NCBI RefSeq assembly: GCF_000282315.2
Contig: NZ_AKJN02000006.1
Location: 62,001-126,000 of the forward strand
Origin: Pseudomonas sp. GM41(2012)
GTDB lineage: Bacteria > Pseudomonadota > Gammaproteobacteria > Pseudomonadales > Pseudomonadaceae
Length of the DNA: 64,000 nucleotides
Direction of reading: 5' to 3'
The notes beneath the pieces were generated by a model. It ran no database searches and was not told the DNA's origin. It was given only the letters and a program-made list of their open reading frames with translations. Positions 37,054-46,344 of this stretch are shown here, piece by piece (the stretch's first letter is position 1; every line of letters begins with the position of its first letter). The position numbers and the translations under genes are program-made.

Positions 37054-38207
37054 AACCCCGCGTACTGGACATTCTCAAACGTCTGATGGCCTTCGACACC
37101 GTGTCGTCGGAGTCGAACATGGCCTTGATCGAGTACGTGCGCGATCTGCTGCTGACCAAGGGCATCGAGTCGTTGATCGTCAAGGATTCCACCGGTAAAA
37201 AAGCCAACCTGTTCGCCAGTACCGGGCCGCGGGAGGTGCCGGGGATTTTGTTGTCCGGGCACACCGATGTGGTGCCTGCAGCAGGGCAAGCCTGGACCTT
37301 CCCGGCGTTTCAGGCGACCGTGCAGGACGGACGGATTTATGGCCGTGGCAGTTGCGATATGAAGGGCTTTGTCGCGCTGGCTATCGACGCCATGCTCGAT
37401 GCCGCCGATCATCCGTTGAGTCGGCCCTTGCAACTGGCGCTGTCCCATGACGAAGAAATCGGCTGCGTGGGTGTTCGACGCTTGCTGGATGTGTTGCATC
37501 TGGCGCCGGTGCGACCGTTTCTTTGCGTGATCGGTGAGCCGACCAACATGCAGTTTGTGCTTGGGCACAAGGGCAAGGGTTCTTACCGCTCTTACTGTCG
37601 TGGCCTGGAAGCGCATTCCTCTCTGGCACCGCGTTCGGTCAATGCGATTCACGTGGCTTGCGATTTCATCGCTGCGCTGCGTCAGAGCCAGCAGCAACTG
37701 CAAGAGCAGGGCGCCCAGGATGCCGGCTATGACGTGCCCTTCAGTACCGTGCATGTCGGGCAGATTGTCGGCGGCAAGGCGCTGAACATCGTGCCGAACC
37801 TGTGCACCCTGGATTTCGAAGTGCGCAACTTGCCGGCGGACGATCTGGATCAGTTTCTGGAGCAGATGCGCGAGCGTGCCGAAGTGATCGTGCGCGAAGC
37901 TAAAAAGCTGTCCAGCGTGGCGGATATCGAAATTGAAACGCTGAACGTCTATCCCGGCCTCGATACCCACCCGAGTGTCGAGGCGGTGCGCTTTCTGAAA
38001 AACTTCGCCGCGCCGGATACCGGCACTGCCAAAGTCTCATTCGGCACTGAGGGCGGGTTGTTCAAACAACGCCTGGATGTGCCGGTGGTGGTCTGTGGCC
38101 CAGGCTCGATAGAACAGGCACACAAGCCTGACGAGTTCATCGAGATTAGCCAGATGGAAGCCGGGGAGCACTTTCTACAAGGGTTATTAGGCTCGATGCG
38201 GGTTTAG
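37050..38207 (+). CDS. acetylornithine deacetylase-like M20 amidohydrolase (ArgE type)
   Basis: 385-aa zinc-dependent amidohydrolase. Metal and catalytic motifs: LLSGHTDVVPAAGQAW, YGRGSCDMKGFVALAID, SHDEEIGCVGVRRLLD and FGTEGGLFKQ; dimerisation domain in the middle (KGKGSYRSYCRGLEAHSSL). ArgE removes an N-acyl group from ornithine. In this operon, next to a peptide importer and opine-type oxidase, it may instead release an amino acid from an N-acyl or N-carboxyalkyl conjugate. It closes the tightly overlapped rightward operon. Confidence 0.88.
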   Translation: MKPRVLDILKRLMAFDTVSSESNMALIEYVRDLLLTKGIESLIVKDSTGKKANLFASTGPREVPGILLSGHTDVVPAAGQAWTFPAFQATVQDGRIYGRGSCDMKGFVALAIDAMLDAADHPLSRPLQLALSHDEEIGCVGVRRLLDVLHLAPVRPFLCVIGEPTNMQFVLGHKGKGSYRSYCRGLEAHSSLAPRSVNAIHVACDFIAALRQSQQQLQEQGAQDAGYDVPFSTVHVGQIVGGKALNIVPNLCTLDFEVRNLPADDLDQFLEQMRERAEVIVREAKKLSSVADIEIETLNVYPGLDTHPSVEAVRFLKNFAAPDTGTAKVSFGTEGGLFKQRLDVPVVVCGPGSIEQAHKPDEFIEISQMEAGEHFLQGLLGSMRV

Positions 38208-38416
38208 TGCATCGTTTGCTTACTCCGAACACTCGCTCACCGCGCTTATGGCCTTGTTATGGCGTGGCGTTCAGGAAGGCGTGATGTCCTGAGCTTGAGT
38301 TCATCCGCTCATCGTGCTGACAGTGTGGGAAGTGCTGAGAAAGGCTTCCCAGGCTTGCTTGACTGCGCCTATTCAGAAAAACCGCCAGCCACTCGCAACC
38401 CTTCCGGAGTTCCCCC

Positions 38417-40498
38417 ATGAAAGTGCTTGAGCGCCTGTCATTCGCTGGCAAGTTCGCCTTGCTCGGCTTGCTAGCCGTGACCCTGATTGCCATTCCTACC
38501 AGCCTCTACGTACTGGGTGCGTATCAGAATAGCCACCAGACAAATCTGGAGCTGCGCGGCATAAGACCAGTGCAGGCGTTGCTCCAGCTAATCCACTTGA
38601 CACAGCAGCATCGCGATCTGGCATCCGTCGTGCTAACCGGCAATCGGGACTTCAACAAAGCCCGTCTGGACAAGCAGGCCGAAGTGGATCGCGCCGTCGA
38701 AGCAACCGACCAGGTTTTACAGGAGGCCCAAGTCGCCCCCACCATTCTGGCCGTCTGGCGAGAGGCGCAGCAACAATGGCAAGAATTGGCCGGCCAGGTT
38801 GATCAGGCCGCAGTCAAGAGCCCGCAGAGTCTGGTCCGGCACAGCCAGTTGATCGCAGCCTATCTGCTGATCGAGGACGCAATGCTCGATCACTTCAAAC
38901 TGTCCCTTGATCCAGTGTTAGGGACGTACTCGTTGATGGCGGGCGCCTTGATCGAGTTGCCGCAAGCCACCGAGTTGTTGGGTCAGTTGCGTGGTGCCGG
39001 CGGCTTGTATCTGGCGCAGGGTCGGATCCTGCCTGAGCAACAAGGTGCGCTGCGTGGCTTGGCCACCCAGGCGCTGAGCAGCGTTGACAAGGCTGCACGT
39101 GCCTTGACCAAGGCGAGTGCCGCCGAGCCGGAACTCAAGGCTTTACTAGAAGCGCCGCTAACGGCACTAGGTCCGCAAATCCGGCAGGCGCTTGAACTCA
39201 GCAATGCGCGATTGGTATCGGTCGTCGAAATGGACATGGATTTCGCGCCCAGCGCAAGCCCCGCAGGAAATAACGAGCCTGCCGATGCCTTGTACGCGCT
39301 TAAGCTGAATTACCCGGTCGGCGACTATTTGACTGCTTACAACAAACCTGTTGACGCCTTGTATGCCCTTGGCCGTTCAGCGCTGACGGCGCTCGATAAC
39401 GCGCTGATAGAACGTCGCGACAGCGCCCGGCAGAGCGTCATCCTGATGTCCGCAGGTTTGCTGGCGCTGTTGTTAGCTGGCGGCACCTTGGCCACCTTGA
39501 TCGTGCTGCGACTGCTTAAGCAGTTGGCGATTGCCATGACGGCAGCCGAGCGTATCGCCAAGGGTGACCTGACCCAACCACTGATTATCGTTGGCATGGA
39601 TGAGGCGGCGCGCCTGCTGCAAGCGCTTGAGCGCATGCAAATGAACCTTCGTGGTACGGTCAGACAGGTGCTGAGTTCTTCCGGGCGGCTGGCCACGACA
39701 TCCGCTCAGTTGAATGCAGTGACCGATGACGCCACCCGTGGTTTGCAACGGCAGAGCGGCGAGCTCGACCAGGCCGCCACTGCGGTCACCGAAATGACTG
39801 CCGCGATCGAAGAGGTGGCGCGCAATGCCGCCTGTGCCTCGGAGGTATCCCAGACAGCAGACCAGCGCTCGCGTCAAGGCCAGGAGAGCGTCAGCCGTAC
39901 AGTCGGCACCATCGAATCGTTGGCCGAGGATATCGAGGATACTGCGGGGGCCCTGCATGCCCTGGCAGGCCAGATAGGTGATATCGGCTCGGTGCTGGAT
40001 GTGATTCGAGGCATTGCCGAGCAAACCAATCTGCTCGCCCTGAATGCCGCGATCGAGGCGGCCCGCGCGGGCGAAAGCGGACGGGGTTTCGCCGTAGTGG
40101 CCGACGAGGTCCGGGCCTTGGCGCAACGAACCCAGGAATCGACCAAACAGATCGAGAGCATCATCGGCTTGGTGCAAAAAGGCAGTCAGGGCACCCTGCG
40201 GGCTATGCAAAGCAGTAACGGTAAAACCCGCGAAGCCCTGGAGGTCGCTCGTGCGGCAGGCGTGGCACTGAATGCCATCGTCGACGACATTGCCCAGATC
40301 AACGAACGCAATCTATACATTGCGAGTGCCACCGAAGAGCAGTCCCATGTTGCTCGTGAGGTGGACCGCAACCTGCTCAATATCCGTGATGTTTCCCAGC
40401 AGGCCTCGGCCGGGGCCAGTCAGAGCCAGGCCTCTAGTCGGGAACTCGCGGGCTTGGCCAGCGAGTTGAATAGCATGGTCAAGCATTTCATTGTCTGA
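38417..40498 (+). CDS. methyl-accepting chemotaxis protein
   Basis: 693-aa inner-membrane chemoreceptor. TM1 is about residues 12-34; a large periplasmic sensor of roughly 300 residues follows; TM2 is near 341-361 ([20 protein letters not shown]); then HAMP and the cytoplasmic coiled coil with the conserved hairpin tip [20 protein letters not shown] from about residue 535. There is no CheR-tethering pentapeptide at the C-terminus (SMVKHFIV). The location right after the catabolic operon suggests it may sense the same compound. GGAG precedes the start. The sensor type is not recognised. Confidence 0.93.
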   Translation: MKVLERLSFAGKFALLGLLAVTLIAIPTSLYVLGAYQNSHQTNLELRGIRPVQALLQLIHLTQQHRDLASVVLTGNRDFNKARLDKQAEVDRAVEATDQVLQEAQVAPTILAVWREAQQQWQELAGQVDQAAVKSPQSLVRHSQLIAAYLLIEDAMLDHFKLSLDPVLGTYSLMAGALIELPQATELLGQLRGAGGLYLAQGRILPEQQGALRGLATQALSSVDKAARALTKASAAEPELKALLEAPLTALGPQIRQALELSNARLVSVVEMDMDFAPSASPAGNNEPADALYALKLNYPVGDYLTAYNKPVDALYALGRSALTALDNALIERRDSARQSVILMSAGLLALLLAGGTLATLIVLRLLKQLAIAMTAAERIAKGDLTQPLIIVGMDEAARLLQALERMQMNLRGTVRQVLSSSGRLATTSAQLNAVTDDATRGLQRQSGELDQAATAVTEMTAAIEEVARNAACASEVSQTADQRSRQGQESVSRTVGTIESLAEDIEDTAGALHALAGQIGDIGSVLDVIRGIAEQTNLLALNAAIEAARAGESGRGFAVVADEVRALAQRTQESTKQIESIIGLVQKGSQGTLRAMQSSNGKTREALEVARAAGVALNAIVDDIAQINERNLYIASATEEQSHVAREVDRNLLNIRDVSQQASAGASQSQASSRELAGLASELNSMVKHFIV

Positions 40499-40599
40499 TC
40501 CAGACTCGTTGCGCCCTATCCATGCTCGATGACCGGCTGCCTCTCGGCACCGGGGACCGCCACGATAGCCATCACAAACCAACAGTAGAGCCTGCCGTC

Positions 40600-40620
40600 G
40601 AATGCTGATTTTCAGCATTC
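40600..40620. promoter_or_regulatory. perfect 9-bp palindrome ahead of semialdehyde dehydrogenase
   Basis: GAATGCTGA-TTT-TCAGCATTC, about 80 bp upstream of the dehydrogenase start and 100 bp after the MCP stop. No T-run follows, so an operator is favoured over a terminator. A further CAGCATCC half-site lies 20 bp downstream. Confidence 0.5.
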
Positions 40621-40702
40621 AAGGCTGCTGGGGTGGCGCTTTCAGCATCCTCGCCTGTGGCGACTCAATAGACTGAAGGCTGTCTCGAAACAGGACTCGA
40701 CC

Positions 40703-42160
40703 ATGCTCAAGAATTTCCTGAAAGACCCCAGCCTGCTGGCAGAACTCGCCTATGTCGACGGGCAGTGGATCGGCGCCGACAACGCCGCAACCCTGGACGT
40801 CATCGACCCGGCCACCGGCCAGTTGATTGGCCGCGTACCGGCGATGCAAGGTGCGGAAACCCGTCGCGCCATCGAAGCGGCCGAAAAAGCCTGGCCGGCC
40901 TGGCGCGCTCGCCCGGCAGCAGAACGTGCGGCGCTGCTCGAGCGCTGGTATCAGGCCATGATCGATAACCTCGACGACTTGGCGCTGATCATGACCTGCG
41001 AACAGGGCAAACCGTTGAACGAAGCCAAAGGCGAAATTCGCTACGGCGCCGGTTTCGTCAAATGGTTCGCCGAGGAGGCCCGACGGGTCTACGGCGAAAC
41101 CATGCCGGCCCCCAGCGGTGACCGCCGACTGCTGACGCTCAAGCAACCGGTGGGTGTGTGCGCCGCGATTACCCCGTGGAATTTCCCCAACGCGATGATC
41201 ACCCGCAAATGCGCGCCGGCCCTCGCGGCCGGGTGCCCGATCATTGTCAAGCCCTCGGACCTGACGCCGTTGTCTGCTTTGGCGTTGGCGGTACTGGCCG
41301 AGCGCGTGGGCATCCCGGCCGGGGTGTTCAACGTGTTGACCGGCATGCCCGCCGGCATCGGCGAAGAGCTGACCGGCAACCCGAGCGTGCGCAAGATTTC
41401 CTTCACCGGCTCGACCGCCGTCGGCCGCTTGTTGATGCGCCAGAGCGCCGAACACATCAAGCGCTTGAGCCTGGAACTGGGCGGTAACGCGCCGTTCATT
41501 GTGTTCGACGATGCCGATCTGGAGCAGGCGGTGGCCGGCATCATGCTCAGCAAGTTTCGCAACGCCGGGCAAACCTGCGTCTGTGCCAACCGCATTCTGG
41601 TGCAGGACGGCATCTACGAACGCTTCGCCCAGCGCCTGGTGGAGGAGGTGGGCAAGCTCAAGATCGGTAACGGCCTGGACGCCGACGTCACCATCGGCCC
41701 GCTGATCAACCCGGCGGCGGTGAGCAAAGTCGCCCGGCACATCGACGATGCCCTGAGCCAGGGCGCACGTTTGCTCTGCGGCGGCATGCCCGAGGGCGAC
41801 AGCCAGTTTGTCCAGCCGACGGTCCTCGGCGAGGCCCACGCGGGCATGCTGCTGGCCAACGAAGAAACCTTCGGCCCGGTGGCGCCGCTGATGCGCTTTA
41901 CCGATGAAGTCGAAGCCCTCGCGCTGGCCAATGCCACGCCTTACGGTCTGGGTGCCTACTATTTCACCCAGGACTTGCGTCGTTCATGGCGTTTCGGCGA
42001 GGCGCTGGAGTTCGGCATGATCGGCCTCAACACCGGGATCATTTCCATGGAAGTCGCCCCGTTCGGCGGCATCAAACAATCAGGCCTGGGCCGCGAGGGC
42101 AGCAAGTACGGTCTGGATGAATACCTTGAAGTCAAAGCCTTCCACATCGGTGGGCTGTAA
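40703..42160 (+). CDS. succinate-semialdehyde dehydrogenase-family enzyme (GabD type)
   Basis: 485-aa NAD(P)-dependent dehydrogenase. FAYVDGQW-type start (LAYVDGQWIGADN), cofactor site AAITPWNFPNAMITRKCAPALA, general base in SLELGGNAPFIVFDDADL, and catalytic Cys in RNAGQTCVCANRILVQ; the CVC motif is typical of GabD. The C-terminal GGIKQSGLGREGSKYGLDEY is also GabD-like. It could oxidise succinate, glutarate or alpha-ketoglutarate semialdehyde. It is 24 bases from the tartrate dehydrogenase gene and probably co-transcribed with it. Confidence 0.9.
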   Translation: MLKNFLKDPSLLAELAYVDGQWIGADNAATLDVIDPATGQLIGRVPAMQGAETRRAIEAAEKAWPAWRARPAAERAALLERWYQAMIDNLDDLALIMTCEQGKPLNEAKGEIRYGAGFVKWFAEEARRVYGETMPAPSGDRRLLTLKQPVGVCAAITPWNFPNAMITRKCAPALAAGCPIIVKPSDLTPLSALALAVLAERVGIPAGVFNVLTGMPAGIGEELTGNPSVRKISFTGSTAVGRLLMRQSAEHIKRLSLELGGNAPFIVFDDADLEQAVAGIMLSKFRNAGQTCVCANRILVQDGIYERFAQRLVEEVGKLKIGNGLDADVTIGPLINPAAVSKVARHIDDALSQGARLLCGGMPEGDSQFVQPTVLGEAHAGMLLANEETFGPVAPLMRFTDEVEALALANATPYGLGAYYFTQDLRRSWRFGEALEFGMIGLNTGIISMEVAPFGGIKQSGLGREGSKYGLDEYLEVKAFHIGGL

Positions 42161-42184
42161 TTCACAGACACGGGAGGCAGATTG

Positions 42185-43264
42185 ATGAGCAAGACATTCA
42201 AAATCGCCGCGATTGCCGGCGATGGCATTGGCAAGGAAGTCCTGCCGGAAGGGCTGCGAGTACTGGAGCAAGCCGCGAAGAAATGGCAGCTGGATCTGAG
42301 CATCGAAGTGCTCGACTGGGCGCACTGCGATTACTATCTGGAACACGGGCAAATGATGCCCGACGACTGGTTCGAGCAGCTCAAGGGTTTCGACGCGATC
42401 TACTTCGGCGCTGTGGGCTGGCCGGACAAAGTGCCGGACCACATTTCCCTGTGGGGTTCGCTGCTGAAGTTTCGCCGTGACTTCGACCAATACGTGAACA
42501 TCCGTCCGGTGCGGCTGTTTCCCGGCGTGCCGTGTCCTCTGGCCGGACGCGAAGCGGGGGACATCGACTTCGTGGTGATCCGCGAGAACACCGAGGGCGA
42601 GTATTCGTCGGTGGGCGGCAAGATGTTCGAAGGCACCGAGCATGAGTTCGTGCTGCAAGAGTCGGTGTTTACCCGACGCGGCGTGGACCGGATTCTCAAG
42701 TTTGCCTTCGAGCTGGCCCACACCCGACCGCGCAAACGCCTGACGGCGGCGACCAAGTCCAACGGGATTTCCATCAGCATGCCGTACTGGGACGAACGCA
42801 CCGCATTGATGGCGGCGCAGTACCCGGACATCACCTGGGACAAGCAGCACATCGACATTCTCTGCGCGCGTTTCGTGCTGCAACCGGACCGTTTTGATGT
42901 GGTCGTGGCGTCGAACCTGTTCGGTGACATCCTGTCCGACCTGGGGCCGGCCTGCGCCGGGACCATCGGTATTGCGCCGTCGGCCAACCTTGATCCGGAG
43001 CGGCGCTTTCCGTCGCTGTTCGAGCCAGTGCATGGCTCGGCGCCGGACATCTATGGGCAGAACATCGCCAACCCGATTGCGATGATCTGGTCCGGTGCCT
43101 TGATGCTGGACTTCCTGGGCAATGGCGATGAGCGCTATCGTGCGGCTCATGACGGCATTCTCAAGGCCATCGAGCAGGTCATCGCCGAGGGGCCGATCAC
43201 CCCCGATCTGGGAGGGCAGGGCTCGACTCAGGATGTCGGTATGGCAATCGCCGCGGCGCTTTGA
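42185..43264 (+). CDS. tartrate/D-malate dehydrogenase (beta-decarboxylating, isopropylmalate-dehydrogenase family)
   Basis: 359 aa from ATG 42185 with GGGAGG seven bases upstream (a TTG at 42182 is in frame). IAAIAGDGIGKEVLPEGLRV, the arginine-rich substrate site NIRPVRLFPGV with REN-TEGEY, and the metal-site region DVVVASNLFGDILSDLGPA with EPVHGSAPDIYGQ identify the family. The Trp/His-rich WAHCDYYLEHGQMMP segment is characteristic of tartrate dehydrogenases and D-malate dehydrogenase DmlA. Expected products are oxaloglycolate, glycerate or pyruvate, depending on substrate. A strong terminator follows. Confidence 0.88.
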   Translation: MSKTFKIAAIAGDGIGKEVLPEGLRVLEQAAKKWQLDLSIEVLDWAHCDYYLEHGQMMPDDWFEQLKGFDAIYFGAVGWPDKVPDHISLWGSLLKFRRDFDQYVNIRPVRLFPGVPCPLAGREAGDIDFVVIRENTEGEYSSVGGKMFEGTEHEFVLQESVFTRRGVDRILKFAFELAHTRPRKRLTAATKSNGISISMPYWDERTALMAAQYPDITWDKQHIDILCARFVLQPDRFDVVVASNLFGDILSDLGPACAGTIGIAPSANLDPERRFPSLFEPVHGSAPDIYGQNIANPIAMIWSGALMLDFLGNGDERYRAAHDGILKAIEQVIAEGPITPDLGGQGSTQDVGMAIAAAL

Positions 43265-43322
43265 GCTGAGGTAACACCAGGGCGGTTTGACCGCTCTATT
43301 CATTCTTGTGTGTCACCCTTTT

Positions 43323-43348
43323 AGCCCGTCTCACTGCGGGCTTTTTTT
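43323..43348 (+). terminator. rho-independent terminator after tartrate dehydrogenase
   Basis: AGCCCG, 8-base loop, CGGGCT and a run of Ts, 59 bases past the stop. Confidence 0.85.
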
Positions 43349-43492
43349 ATCGCGCGCAAATACCCCTCTGACAGTCTCTTCTCAAGGTGGCCTGTTGAGC
43401 GCCTGCGCAGTGGAACCGCTTCTAACGGCTCTTTCCTTCAGTGTGCGAAGGGCCAGCGAAGAGGGATCAAAGGAATGTGAAGGACGTCGAGT

Positions 43493-43837
43493 ATGCGGTT
43501 GTTATTGATGGTTTTGGTGGGTTGCGCCATGCACGCCAAGAGTTGGGCGAGCGCGCCAATAGACGTGGTCATTCTCTGTGACGCGGGCTATCCACCCTAC
43601 AGCTATGCCGAAGCCCAAAATGATCTCAACTGGTTAGTCGAAGGACCTTGGCTCTCCGGTGAGGCGGGCTACCTTGGTTATATCCGGCTCAATGCTTCGG
43701 CCTACCTTTACAAGCCAAAATTCATGCAGAGTCTCGATAAGGTTCTGGCGGAGTTGGACGGTGATGGCAGCATCGAGCGCCTGGTAAAAAGTTACGATTT
43801 GGTCAACCCTTTCTACTCCCCGGGTGACGGAATCTAA
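43493..43837 (+). pseudogene. internally deleted periplasmic amino-acid-binding protein (SBP family 3)
   Basis: 114 aa with a convincing signal peptide (MRLLLMVLVGCAMHAKSWAS) and the first strand of a family 3 binding protein (IDVVILCDAGYPPYSYAEAQ). It then passes directly to what looks like the C-terminal end of such a protein (EAGYLGYIRLNASAYLYKPK, KVLAELDGDGSIERLVKSY). The usual 240-260 aa length implies loss of roughly 130 internal residues with the frame kept. It has AAGGA upstream, so it may still be expressed, but it lacks most of the ligand site. Its position after a terminator and before a convergent gene suggests decay. Confidence 0.6.
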
Positions 43838-43953
43838 CAGGTTGCCGGACTCGAAAAACTTAAGGCAGCTTTCTGATCTCAATGCTTAGAACGATGAGAT
43901 CAGAAAGGTGTGTGCAGACGCATCCTCTATTCGTTGTCAGGCAGTCCACCGGC

Positions 43954-45138
43954 CTATCTGCTTGCAACCACCTGCTTTAGCGCCTCGACAAAGCGGCGCA
44001 GATCGCTCTTCTGCGTGTAGATGCTCGGCGACACCCGAAGTCCGCTTATGTGCCTGATCTGGCGGAACTTGACATGCACCTTGTGGGTGTTTCGAAGTTC
44101 CTGCTCAACCCATCGAGCATCGCATTGATCGATGGAGAACAGGCTTACTGCGCCCAGCTCGACGGTATCAAGTGGCGTGTGAAGCCTGAAACCGGGAATG
44201 TCTTTGGCGAGGTCAACCCAGTAGCGGGTCAGCTCCTGTAGACGCGCGTGAATGGTTTGCGTGCCGATCTCTTTATGGAAACGGATAGCCGGGACAATGC
44301 CTGCCTGTATCGCCGAGTTATAGGTGCCGAGATTCCAATGATCGAACTTGTCGATCTGCAGCGGCGGAGGGTCGAAAGGCCCTAGCAACGGCCAGGTGCT
44401 GTCGATTCGGTCGCGTCTGACAATCAGCATGCCATTGCCGACCGGCGCACCCAGCCATTTGTGGAGGCTGGTGACGAAGTAGTCGCAATCAAGTTCGCGG
44501 AAGCTGAGTGGCATCTGCGCAAACGTCTGGGCACCGTCCACCACTGTGATAATCGCTCGCGCCCGGGCTAGCGCACAGATGCGCTTTACCGGTAGGGCCC
44601 GCCCGGTCCAGTGCAGCATGTGGGTCAGCTGGATCACCCGGGTGCGTGGTGTAATTGCCTGCGCATAAGCTTTCACGATGATTTCCTCATCGTCCATCAG
44701 GTCAAAGTCGACGGTCACCACTTCGATGCCTTCGCGTTGCTGGCGCTGCAGCCATCCGGCTATTACGCTCGGATAGTCCCACAGTGAGACCAGCACCTGG
44801 TCGCCGGCCTTCAACGGGATGCCGAAGATGGCTGTCGACAAGCCTTCGGATGAGTTACGGTTCAGGGCGATCTCATCAGGATCGCAATCGGCCATGTCAG
44901 CCAGCTGTTGCTTGATCGTAGGGAGCTCGGCGTCGAGCTTGCTCCACATATTGACGTCCGGATTTTGGCTGATCAGCCGATAGGCATCGATCATAGCCTG
45001 CTCTACCACCAGCGGCGGCGGGCTCACGGCCGCGTTGTTCAGGTTCAATAGGGGGCGCTGCTCCGGATAGGCTGCGCGCACGCGCTCCCAGAATGCTTCC
45101 CCAGCGACCGACTTGTCTGACATCGACTGCACTTCCAT
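43954..45138 (-). CDS. class V PLP-dependent aminotransferase-fold protein (isopenicillin-N-epimerase-like)
   Basis: 394 aa (an internal ATG at 45123 is also possible). PLP fold: LNLNNAAVSPPPLVVEQAM, ALNRNSSEGLSTAIFGIPL, the cofactor Asp in ITVVDGAQTFAQMPL, and the Schiff-base lysine in YFVTSLHKWLGAPVG. Relatives include cysteine desulfurases, isopenicillin N epimerase and the periplasmic PvdN of pyoverdine synthesis. This protein has no signal sequence and is expected in the cytosol. It precedes an orphan tatA-like gene about 140 bases away on the same strand. The substrate is unknown. Confidence 0.85.
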   Translation of the reverse strand: MEVQSMSDKSVAGEAFWERVRAAYPEQRPLLNLNNAAVSPPPLVVEQAMIDAYRLISQNPDVNMWSKLDAELPTIKQQLADMADCDPDEIALNRNSSEGLSTAIFGIPLKAGDQVLVSLWDYPSVIAGWLQRQQREGIEVVTVDFDLMDDEEIIVKAYAQAITPRTRVIQLTHMLHWTGRALPVKRICALARARAIITVVDGAQTFAQMPLSFRELDCDYFVTSLHKWLGAPVGNGMLIVRRDRIDSTWPLLGPFDPPPLQIDKFDHWNLGTYNSAIQAGIVPAIRFHKEIGTQTIHARLQELTRYWVDLAKDIPGFRLHTPLDTVELGAVSLFSIDQCDARWVEQELRNTHKVHVKFRQIRHISGLRVSPSIYTQKSDLRRFVEALKQVVASR

Positions 45139-45281
45139 TTCCGCTTCTCACCTCAATTTGAATGGTTGACTGGGGCTTGGACATTTGCCACGCCCATGAG
45201 CTTCAACGCCACGGTTGGTGATCTATTCAGAGCTGTCTGGACCATCAATAGCCGTTCGCTAAAGCCGATATAGATTAGGGT

Positions 45282-45506
45282 TCAGTATTTTTTTACCGAG
45301 TCTTCGAGCGTGCGCGCCTGAGCGTCAATGGGCGGGTCCCTGGGCTCCTCAGTGACTGGCTTATCGTCGCCCATGGATTTGCGGAACCCCCTGATCGTGT
45401 CGCCGAGGTCCGACCCCAAACCTTTCAGGCGCCTGGTTCCGAACAGCATGACCACGATCAACAGGATGATCAGGAGTTTTCCGGTACTGAAGCCACCTAA
45501 TCCCAT
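45282..45506 (-). CDS. tatA: TatA/TatE-family twin-arginine translocase subunit (orphan)
   Basis: 74 aa: short N-terminal MGLGGFSTGKLLIILLIVVM membrane helix with the FGTRRLKGLGSDLG amphipathic hinge, then a charged tail. This is the canonical TatA/E form. There is no tatB or tatC nearby, so it would have to work with the housekeeping Tat system. GGAG precedes the ATG. At least two predicted Tat substrates (16220-17257 and 28860-30506) are encoded in the window. Confidence 0.9.
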   Translation of the reverse strand: MGLGGFSTGKLLIILLIVVMLFGTRRLKGLGSDLGDTIRGFRKSMGDDKPVTEEPRDPPIDAQARTLEDSVKKY

Positions 45507-45590
45507 TGTCTGAGCTCCGCAAGTGATTGATCGGTTTTGTGGTGGGGCCAGCAGAGGAGAATCCGTCTGCCAGTGCTAACGTGTTTCGAG

Positions 45591-46298
45591 TTACTTGACG
45601 ACGTAGAACTTGCGTACATAGGCGCTGCTATTCCAGGCGCATGGGGCACCTCGGGGCACGAATACCGTATCGCCAGTGTTGACTGTCAGATCGATCCCGT
45701 CCGCCAGCTGGAGGGTGACGCTGCCTTCGATCAGGTGCATCAGTTCATGCAGCAGGTGCGGCCTCGCCCCGCGGGTATAGGGTGTCGAATCCCAGACGCC
45801 GATGCGCAGGTTGGTCGGTTCTTCGACAAACAAATTGTGTGAGCGACATTGCGGTGCCGGGCTTAGCAGAATTTCTGGCCCCGGTGCCGCCGAGGGAGAG
45901 AGCAGGGTTAGCGGGGGGAGCGCGGTGAGCCCGGGATGGCGCTCTTCGACGAGCTGGGTATCCGCGCAGAATGCCCAGAGAGAGTCGGGTTGCGCCTCGA
46001 TCTGGAGCGACGTACCGCGGGCGATCACGGCGCTGTCGCCGGGATTTAGTTGGAGCCTGTGATCCTGGCTCTGCAGGGTGACGCGTCCCGCGTGAACCAC
46101 GATCGTTTCGCTGTAGGGATAGTCATCGACATTGAACTGTCCGCTCGCCTGGACCACGCCGGCAGCGATGTCATCCGCCCCTAGATAAGCAATGTGCCGG
46201 TCGAAAGGATCGGTGGCCCCCAACGAACCGGGGGTGAATTTTGTTGAAGCGGGACTGCCGTCGGCGTGTGCCAACAGCACTGCAGTGTGTTCGAGCAT
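45591..46298 (-). CDS. bicupin protein (ureidoglycine aminohydrolase/DUF861-like)
   Basis: 235 aa with two cupin barrels. The first, residues about 55-100, contains SETIVVHAGRVTLQSQDHRL and LNPGDSAVIARGT; the second, about 170-230, contains LLHELMHLIEGSVTLQLADG and VNTGDTVFVPRGAPCAW. The second has the better metal-site pattern (H-E-H). Bicupins of this kind include (S)-ureidoglycine aminohydrolase and regulatory cupins found beside GNAT and aminotransferase genes in Pseudomonas. The gene ends the leftward pair with the GNAT gene upstream. Confidence 0.8.
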   Translation of the reverse strand: MLEHTAVLLAHADGSPASTKFTPGSLGATDPFDRHIAYLGADDIAAGVVQASGQFNVDDYPYSETIVVHAGRVTLQSQDHRLQLNPGDSAVIARGTSLQIEAQPDSLWAFCADTQLVEERHPGLTALPPLTLLSPSAAPGPEILLSPAPQCRSHNLFVEEPTNLRIGVWDSTPYTRGARPHLLHELMHLIEGSVTLQLADGIDLTVNTGDTVFVPRGAPCAWNSSAYVRKFYVVK

Positions 46299-46344
46299 GA
46301 AAGTGTTTCTCCAGGAAAATGCATTGGGTGTAACGCCGGGTTTG

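Noticed and set aside
42080..43303. 407-codon minus-strand frame opposite tartrate dehydrogenase
   Set aside because: Antisense composition; the sense frame is complete and has a ribosome site and terminator.
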